Shown: piece after piece, positions 59,172 through 64,000 of the stretch | Position numbering within the stretch: the stretch's first letter is position 1 | Layout of the letters: every line of letters begins with the position of its first letter | Origin: Acidobacteriota bacterium | GTDB lineage: Bacteria; Acidobacteriota; Terriglobia; Bryobacterales; Bryobacteraceae | Length of the DNA: 64,000 nt | Reading direction: 5' to 3' | Assembly: GCA_016213775.1 (NCBI GenBank) | Contig: JACQZR010000073.1 | Location: 17,460 to 81,459 of the forward strand | Translations under genes and position numbers: made by a program | Notes under the pieces: model-generated | What the model was told of the DNA's origin: nothing | Seen by the model: only the letters and a program-made list of their open reading frames with translations | Databases searched by the model: none

Positions 59172-60420
59172 TTTTCGATTCGGGATCCGTGACCAGCTTC
59201 CACAAGAGCACTGCGCCGATGAGATCGAGCATTCCCAGACAGACGAAGAACGGCGTGTAGCCCACCGTGGTCACCAGTCCGCCGATGGCCAGGGAAAACA
59301 GCAGCAGTCCGAGGTTGCCGAACGTGCCCGCCATGCCGGCGACGGTGGCCACCTCGCTGCGCGGGAACAGATCGGACGACATGGTAATGACCGTGACGGA
59401 AAGGGTCTGGTGCGCGAAGCCGGCCAGACACAACAGCGCCAGGGCCGAATAGACGCTTTCCACCGTGCCGACGAAGGCGACGCCGCACATCAGCAGCGCG
59501 CCGAAGGTAAAGGTGGCGCGCCTTGCGTTGATCAGCGTAAGGCCGCGCTGCTGGAAGCGGCGCGTGAGGTATCCGCCGAAGATGCAGCCGGCGTCGGCTG
59601 CAAGAAACGGCAGCCATGCCGTGAGGGCAATCTGCTTGAGATCCATGTGGCGGACGGAGAAAAGGTAGAGCGGCAACCAGACGGTGAGCGTACCCCACGT
59701 GGGATCTGCGAGAAAGCGTGGGAGGGCAATGCCCCAGAAGTTCCGCTGCCGCGCGATCTTCGCCACCGACGGGCGCGCGGCCACTCCAAGCGCAGCCTCC
59801 TGTCCACTCACAATATAGGTGCGCTCTTCCTGGCTGAGGTTGGGGTGGACCGATGGATGGTAGTAGAACCGCAGCCACAGCAGCACCCATATCAATCCGA
59901 GCGCACCAGTGATCACAAAGGCGAACTGCCAGTTGTAAGCGAGGATGGCCCACGTCACCAATGGAGGCGCCACCATGGAACCGACGGAAGCGCCGATGTT
60001 GTAGATGCCGCCTGCGAAGCCGCGCTCGCTCGCGGGGAACCATTCCGACGTCGCCTTCATCCCCGCGGGGTTGGCCGATCCTTCAGCAAGTCCCAAGGCT
60101 CCGCGCAGCACGGCGAAGGCGGGCCAGCTATGCGCAAAAGCGTGAGCCATGTTGATGAACGACCAGGCAATGGCGAAGATGGCATAACCCACCTTCAGCC
60201 CGAGCACGTCCAGGACGTAGCCGCAGACGGGTTGCAGCATGATGGCGCCCTGGAATGCGGCGCTGATCCAGGAGTATTCCTGGGGTCCGATTTGCAGTTC
60301 CTTGAGCAGGGTGGGAGCGGCCACCGAAAGAGTGGAACGGGTGAGGTAGTTGATGATGGCGCCGAGCATGATGAGGGAGATCATCCACCAGCGCAGTCCC
60401 GGGATTTTCAATTGGGGCAT
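59164..60420 (-). CDS. MFS transporter of the anion:cation symporter type (hexuronate/sugar-acid-like)
   Basis: 418 residues with 12 membrane segments. GLRWWMISLIMLGAIINYLTR at the start, LGLAEGSANPAGMKATSEWFP and GIYNIGASVGSMVAPPL are typical of ExuT-like carriers. The genetic link with GH43 suggests uptake of a pentose- or uronate-containing oligosaccharide or sugar acid. The start is at 60420; no ribosome-binding site is obvious. Confidence 0.9.
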   Translation of the reverse strand: MPQLKIPGLRWWMISLIMLGAIINYLTRSTLSVAAPTLLKELQIGPQEYSWISAAFQGAIMLQPVCGYVLDVLGLKVGYAIFAIAWSFINMAHAFAHSWPAFAVLRGALGLAEGSANPAGMKATSEWFPASERGFAGGIYNIGASVGSMVAPPLVTWAILAYNWQFAFVITGALGLIWVLLWLRFYYHPSVHPNLSQEERTYIVSGQEAALGVAARPSVAKIARQRNFWGIALPRFLADPTWGTLTVWLPLYLFSVRHMDLKQIALTAWLPFLAADAGCIFGGYLTRRFQQRGLTLINARRATFTFGALLMCGVAFVGTVESVYSALALLCLAGFAHQTLSVTVITMSSDLFPRSEVATVAGMAGTFGNLGLLLFSLAIGGLVTTVGYTPFFVCLGMLDLIGAVLLWKLVTDPESKNA

Positions 60421-60602
60421 TTAGTTTGATTCGGAAACTATTTTTGAGCCAACGTGGATCACTATAACATTCAGCGCAGCCCGCCAGTCACAGGTGGTGC
60501 GCGATGGCGCGAGGGTGCTTAACTGGACTGTCCGCGGCGCGTAAGCAATTCTCGACTCCGCTGCTACCAGATGAACGGCGAGTTTGAGGACTACTGCACA
60601 CC

Positions 60603-61232
60603 TCAGGAACAGAGCCGACGGAACCAATCTGAGAATGCCGACGCGAGTGGGTGCGCAGTGTCGAAACTCGACAGGCTGACCGCAAGTCCATATGGCGCAC
60701 CGGGTTCCTTCTGCCACGCCAACCATGTACGCAGATGCGCTTTGAGAGTATCTTGTGGCGCGAACAGGCGCTCCTGCATGGACAGGCTTGCAACGGATTG
60801 GCCGGCCTTGTTCCACAGCGCCGGTTGCGGCACGGCGCCACTGCGAATCGCTGCAAGGAAGTTTTCCAATGCGCCAGGATTCAGATTGTCGGGCATCATC
60901 CAGACTCCGAGTCTTGTATTGCGGACAAAGGGAACGATAGTTCCGGCAGGATCCGGATGGTTTGGCAAAAAGGTCGCGCCGATGCGATCGCGCAGTTCCT
61001 GCCAACGCTGTTGGGGGTTGCTGTCGGCATCGCAGACGATGGCGACGCAGTCGTAGCCGGTGGCGTCTTTGATGGCGGCGGCCTTGGTTAGCAGGTCGCT
61101 TGCACCGCTTCCGGGGACAAAGTGGGTCATGGGCAGATCCCAACCGGTGGAAGCCTTCACCGAATGCTTGACGAGGTAGGCATCGTCAGTACCTTCGACG
61201 AGGACTTGAACCTTGGGAAGCGGCCGGCTCAT
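60603..61232 (-). CDS. DUF3226 TOPRIM-like protein, second gene of ATPase-TOPRIM pair
   Basis: 209 residues. The TOPRIM pattern is present: Glu13 in VLVEGTDDAYL and the DxD at 68-70 in VAIVCDADSN. Such domains bind Mg2+ and act in nucleases (OLD, AriB) or primases. The C-terminal half is less conserved (LGVWMMPDNLNPGALENFL is a DUF3226 block). It starts inside the ATPase stop (ATGA), so the two proteins are made together. The pair resembles an OLD nuclease split into its two halves, or a PARIS-like system with another TOPRIM family. Anti-phage or DNA-repair function is inferred. Confidence 0.85.
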   Translation of the reverse strand: MSRPLPKVQVLVEGTDDAYLVKHSVKASTGWDLPMTHFVPGSGASDLLTKAAAIKDATGYDCVAIVCDADSNPQQRWQELRDRIGATFLPNHPDPAGTIVPFVRNTRLGVWMMPDNLNPGALENFLAAIRSGAVPQPALWNKAGQSVASLSMQERLFAPQDTLKAHLRTWLAWQKEPGAPYGLAVSLSSFDTAHPLASAFSDWFRRLCS

Positions 61233-62314
61233 CGAACCTCGTGGGGGCTGCCTTCGAAGACAGAGAAGAAGGACTGGTAGTCGAGCCGTACCGCGGATAA
61301 GGCGTCACCATCACGCTCCAACCGGAAGAAGCAGGCATCAAAATCCGGATGACGATATGCGCGCTCGAAGGCGTCGATGCAGTCTTTGCTGTGGGTAGTG
61401 GCAAAGACCTGCACGTTGAGCCGAGCGCTCATAAGGGAGATTTTTTCCCAGATATCGTCGAAGAGTTCGTAGTGAATGCCATTCTCGATTTCGTCGATGA
61501 GGCAGAAGCCATTTCGTGTGCAGGTGAGGGCGAGCGCGATGGCTGTCAGGCGCATTGCACCATCCCCGAAACGCTTCAGCGGCTCCGGACGGCCAACACC
61601 ATTTCGCTTTACGAATAACATGCGCTGAGTACCGGCGCCCTTGGTCAGTAAGCGTTCGGCATCCGGCACAATCCAACGAATTATCGAATTAACCTGATCC
61701 TCCATGTCGGTGGCTACAATTCGTTCGAACAAGTCGCTCATGGCGTCGGAATCGAGGGCATCACTCCGCAGATATATCGCTGGTTGATCCTTGGCACCGG
61801 CATAGCGAAGGAAAGCCTGTTCGGCTCGCCTGGCGCCGGAAGAAGGTTCTGAGATGGCGATGGATCCGTCGAGAGGAAGGAAGTAGTATGGCCGGGACTC
61901 ATTCGGGTATTCAAAGCGCATGACCTGCTTCGTCTGCGCATCGCGCGGGGACGAGTCCAGCGGCGTTGTGTCGAGTTGCCAGGTACCGTCGTCGTCGCGG
62001 CGGTGCCAGGCGAGGCGCAGTTGCAGGAGCCGGTCGGCCCGGAGTGTCATTGCTGGAGTGCCAGAAAGCGAGTCGTGAAACAGTGGCAGTATTGTTTCCG
62101 CGCGCCAAACCGCATCGTCCGGCGCGATCGCATCCCGCCATTCGAGAATGTCGAGAAGGCTCTCCGTGTGGGGCTTCAGATAGAGCCGCAACGCTTCCAG
62201 AAGCGCGGATTTACCCACGCCGTTCTTCCCCGCAATCAGGTTGATCCTCTTGAGACCTGCAATGCGGAAGTCGCGGAAACACCGGAAACCTTGCACCTCG
62301 AACTGGCCGAGCAT
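61229..62314 (-). CDS. AAA/ABC-type ATPase (OLD/SMC-like), first gene of ATPase-TOPRIM pair
   Basis: 361 residues. Walker A is GKNGVGKS at 29-36 after the QGFRCFRDF strand; a signature-like LKRFGDGAMRLTAIALALT lies near 245-265; Walker B is CLIDEIENGIH near 270; the H-loop is TTHSKDC near 307. This is the AAA_15/21 type used by OLD, AriA and Septu ATPases. It has no nuclease domain, and the partner gene supplies the TOPRIM. It starts 41 bp downstream of lexA on the same strand without a terminator in between. Confidence 0.9.
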   Translation of the reverse strand: MLGQFEVQGFRCFRDFRIAGLKRINLIAGKNGVGKSALLEALRLYLKPHTESLLDILEWRDAIAPDDAVWRAETILPLFHDSLSGTPAMTLRADRLLQLRLAWHRRDDDGTWQLDTTPLDSSPRDAQTKQVMRFEYPNESRPYYFLPLDGSIAISEPSSGARRAEQAFLRYAGAKDQPAIYLRSDALDSDAMSDLFERIVATDMEDQVNSIIRWIVPDAERLLTKGAGTQRMLFVKRNGVGRPEPLKRFGDGAMRLTAIALALTCTRNGFCLIDEIENGIHYELFDDIWEKISLMSARLNVQVFATTHSKDCIDAFERAYRHPDFDACFFRLERDGDALSAVRLDYQSFFSVFEGSPHEVR

Positions 62315-62355
62315 CGGATACTAGGCTACCAAAACCGTTGGAGCATGTAGGTAGA

Positions 62356-62973
62356 CTATTGCAGCCGGCGTACGACGGTGCGCACGACGCCCTGAATCAC
62401 CAGGTCGGCGCGCGGATGCATCTCGGGAAACGCCGCATTCTCCGCTTTGAGAAACCACTTCCCCTTCACACGCACCAGCCGTTTGAGTGTGCTTTCGCCG
62501 TCAATGAGCGCCACCACAATCTGATTCTCCCGCGGGTCCGGCGTGGGCTCGACAATTACCACGTCGCCGCTGAAGATGCCGGCGTCCTTCATTGACTCGC
62601 CGCTTACGCGCAGCGCGAAGCAGCCATCCTTGGGGCGGAACCCCAGCGTAGCCTCGTCCAGGCTTACGAAGGTGTCGGATCGCGAGGCCTGCTGCTGCTC
62701 GGGATAGCCCGCGGCGATCTGGCCCTCCAACGGAAAGTCGATGATGTTGCCGCGCTCGGCCGCATGTGGGCCGGTCGGATCGATGCTGCGCGAGCCACGC
62801 TGGCTGCGCTGAATGTAGCCTTTCGCTTCCAGAGCGTGCAGATGACCTGCCACGCCGTTCGGGCTGCGAATCTCAAAGCGCTTCTGTATTTCCGGAATGG
62901 ATGGAGAGCACCCGTTCGCCCGACGGTATTCCAGGATAAAGTCGTAGATGGCCTGTTGGCGATCGGTCAGCAT
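62356..62973 (-). CDS. lexA: LexA repressor
   Basis: 205 residues. The winged helix-turn-helix is residues 1-65, with the recognition helix in IRSPNGVAGHLHALEAKGY; the E. coli contact set S-P-N is retained. The autoproteolysis site is Ala88-Gly89 (QIAAGY), and the Ser127 (SGESMKDAG) and Lys164 (STLKRL) dyad is intact. It represses SOS genes and cleaves itself upon contact with RecA filaments. The ATG at 62973 has no Shine-Dalgarno sequence, and a promoter-operator sits only a few bases upstream, which suggests a leaderless or nearly leaderless mRNA. Confidence 0.97.
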   Translation of the reverse strand: MLTDRQQAIYDFILEYRRANGCSPSIPEIQKRFEIRSPNGVAGHLHALEAKGYIQRSQRGSRSIDPTGPHAAERGNIIDFPLEGQIAAGYPEQQQASRSDTFVSLDEATLGFRPKDGCFALRVSGESMKDAGIFSGDVVIVEPTPDPRENQIVVALIDGESTLKRLVRVKGKWFLKAENAAFPEMHPRADLVIQGVVRTVVRRLQ

Positions 62974-62977
62974 GCTA

Positions 62978-62996
62978 CTATAAACATTTACACTAT
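62978..62996. promoter_or_regulatory. Candidate LexA operator in the lexA/DUF72 intergenic region
   Basis: CTATAAACATTTACACTAT on the plus strand; its complement ATAGTGTAAATGTTTATAG matches the recA element (1778-1796) at 15 of 19 positions. The dyad is TATAA-N4-TTACA with one mismatch. It starts 5 bp upstream of the lexA ATG and lies between two divergent genes, so it could control both. Confidence 0.65.
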
Positions 62997-63013
62997 TCCA
63001 GGGTTTGTGTCAA
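62984..63013 (-). promoter_or_regulatory. Candidate lexA promoter overlapping the operator
   Basis: A perfect -35 TTGACA (63008-63013 read on the minus strand) is followed after 17 bp by TAAATG as a weak -10 inside the operator. Transcription would begin just before, or at, the lexA ATG. The -35 also overlaps the start codon of the divergent DUF72 gene. Confidence 0.5.
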
Positions 63014-63963
63014 TGCTTCCTTTATTTGAAGAGCCGCCGCCCGAACTTGCCGTGCGGCTGAGACCGCGGTTGGCCGAACTCGCCAGCGAAGGCGTCTACC
63101 TCGGAACCAGTTCCTGGAAGTACGAAGGCTGGATGGATCAGATCTACACGCGGGAGCGGTACCACACGCGCGGCCGGTTCTCGCAGAAGAAGTTTGAGGC
63201 CGAGTGCCTGGACGAGTACGCCAAAACATTTCCGATCGTTTGTGGCGACTTCTCCTTTTATCAGTTCCCGACGGAGGGCTACTGGCAGCGGCTGTTCACG
63301 GGCGCACCCAGCGGACTGCGGTTCGCCTTGAAAGTGCCGGAGGACATCACCGTGAAGCGCTTCCCTCGACACGACCGCTACGGAGCGCGAGCCGGCATCG
63401 AGAACGAGATGTTCCTCAACGCGCCGTACTTCGGCGATGCGTTCCTCAAGCCGCTGGAAGCCTACCAGCCGCGCATTGCCGCATTGATTTTCGAATTCGG
63501 AGCATTCGCGCAGGGCGCTTTCGAAGGCGCTCCGCCATTCCTGGTTCAGCTCGACGCGTTCCTGGATGCGCTCCCGAAAACGTTCCGCTATTCGGTGGAA
63601 GTGCGCAACCCGGAATTGCTCGGGCCGGATTATTTCGGTTGCCTGCGATCCCACAACACGGCCCACGTGTTCAACGCCTGGACGCGGATGCCGGAACTGG
63701 GATCACAGATGGCGATTGATGCGGCGTACACGGCGGACTTCACCCTCGTGCGGGCGCTACTGCGGCGCGGACGCGCCTACGAGGAAGCGGTGCAGAAGTT
63801 TAAGCCCTACCTACATGTGCAGGACCCGAACCCACCGGCGCGAGACGCCATTCGCAAATTGATCGAACGGTCGAAGCGTCAGAAGCAACTCTCGTTCATC
63901 TTCGTGAACAACCGGTTGGAAGGGAACGCTCCGGAGACCATCGCTTCGGTCGTCGACGACTGA
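63013..63963 (+). CDS. DUF72 (YecE-like) protein
   Basis: 316 residues from the ATG at 63013; the frame is open further upstream through lexA, but the homology starts here. YLGTSSWKYEGWMDQIY and FPIVCGDFSFYQFPTEGYW are family hallmarks, followed by FALKVPEDITVKRFP and YSVEVRNPELL, forming a TIM-like barrel. The biochemical role of the family is unknown, although some members are linked with DNA or metal stress. It is divergent from lexA with 39 bp between starts and shares its operator region, so SOS control is plausible. Confidence 0.9.
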   Translation: MLPLFEEPPPELAVRLRPRLAELASEGVYLGTSSWKYEGWMDQIYTRERYHTRGRFSQKKFEAECLDEYAKTFPIVCGDFSFYQFPTEGYWQRLFTGAPSGLRFALKVPEDITVKRFPRHDRYGARAGIENEMFLNAPYFGDAFLKPLEAYQPRIAALIFEFGAFAQGAFEGAPPFLVQLDAFLDALPKTFRYSVEVRNPELLGPDYFGCLRSHNTAHVFNAWTRMPELGSQMAIDAAYTADFTLVRALLRRGRAYEEAVQKFKPYLHVQDPNPPARDAIRKLIERSKRQKQLSFIFVNNRLEGNAPETIASVVDD

Positions 63964-64000
63964 GCACCGATGGAAGTTATGGCGCCAAGCGGGCGCGAAC

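Noticed and set aside
59149..60429. 426-codon plus-strand frame opposite the MFS transporter
   Set aside because: Shadow of the membrane protein gene; charged and without family features.
1..64000. CRISPR arrays, insertion sequences, prophage or integrase genes
   Set aside because: No regularly spaced repeats, no transposase or integrase motifs found on either strand by eye.

Overview
The window is 64 kb of high-GC, densely coded chromosomal DNA without rRNA, tRNA, insertion sequences, phage genes or CRISPR arrays that I can see. The gene content suggests an acidobacterium, most likely the Bryobacterales/Solibacter group: a VWFA-related protein of the acidobacterial type, a TonB-dependent receptor with an N-terminal carboxypeptidase-regulatory-like domain, many secreted proteins of unknown function, GMC/gluconate-dehydrogenase modules, and a tail fragment typical of large secreted proteins of that group. 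The taxonomic call is inference from gene families, not a search.

Layout. 1-8.4 kb: 3' end of a Cys/Met-metabolism PLP enzyme, recA, a VWFA protein, a prolyl oligopeptidase, and a fused acyltransferase/acyl-ACP synthetase (Aas-like) followed by an MFS transporter. 8.4-13.4 kb: a three-gene operon of a DUF2760 protein and two divergent Hsp70s, the second with a C-terminal DUF3731-like region. 13.6-20.5 kb: a DUF4143 ATPase, a TlpA-like thioredoxin, a secreted unknown, the ribosomal genes rplA-rplJ-rplL with promoter and terminator, and a solitary HicB; a decayed 3' copy of rplL lies 3.2 kb from the real one. 20.7-29.4 kb: a sulfatase-modifying-factor-like protein, an enolase-superfamily enzyme, an amidohydrolase, an MFS carrier, secreted unknowns, a mutarotase-fold protein, an orphan gluconate-dehydrogenase subunit 3 and folC. 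29.4-32.4 kb: plsC and a patch of toxin-antitoxin genes (a frameshifted RelE/HigB-like toxin with its Xre antitoxin, and an AbrB-PIN pair). 32.4-39.1 kb: a tightly overlapping operon of an (alpha/alpha)6-like secreted protein, a sodium:solute symporter, a gamma-glutamyltransferase homologue and a muconate-lactonizing-enzyme-like protein. 39.1-43.0 kb: a cytochrome c/copper-monooxygenase-like protein, a frameshifted lipoprotein, gluconate-dehydrogenase subunit 3 and a GMC oxidoreductase. 43.1-57.6 kb: mscL, a lone PilC/GspF, DUF433, an AlkD-like protein, a VOC protein, a large beta-propeller/PHP-like protein, a TonB-dependent receptor, an FG-GAP protein, a DMT transporter, an aminotransferase, a CYTH protein and a methyltransferase. 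57.5-60.4 kb: a GH43 glycosidase and its MFS transporter. 60.6-64 kb: a TOPRIM-like DUF3226 protein, an AAA/OLD-like ATPase, lexA, and a divergent DUF72 gene.

How the parts connect. recA (start of the window) and lexA (end) carry the same near-palindromic element upstream, a candidate SOS operator. The ATPase-TOPRIM pair lies 41 bp downstream of lexA on the same strand, so an OLD/PARIS-like two-component nuclease system may sit inside an SOS-controlled operon. The DUF2760-Hsp70-Hsp70 operon is the other candidate for an under-described system. Several gene remnants (rplL tail, toxin, NTF2-like gene, tail of a secreted protein) show repeated rearrangement and decay in the intergenic regions.
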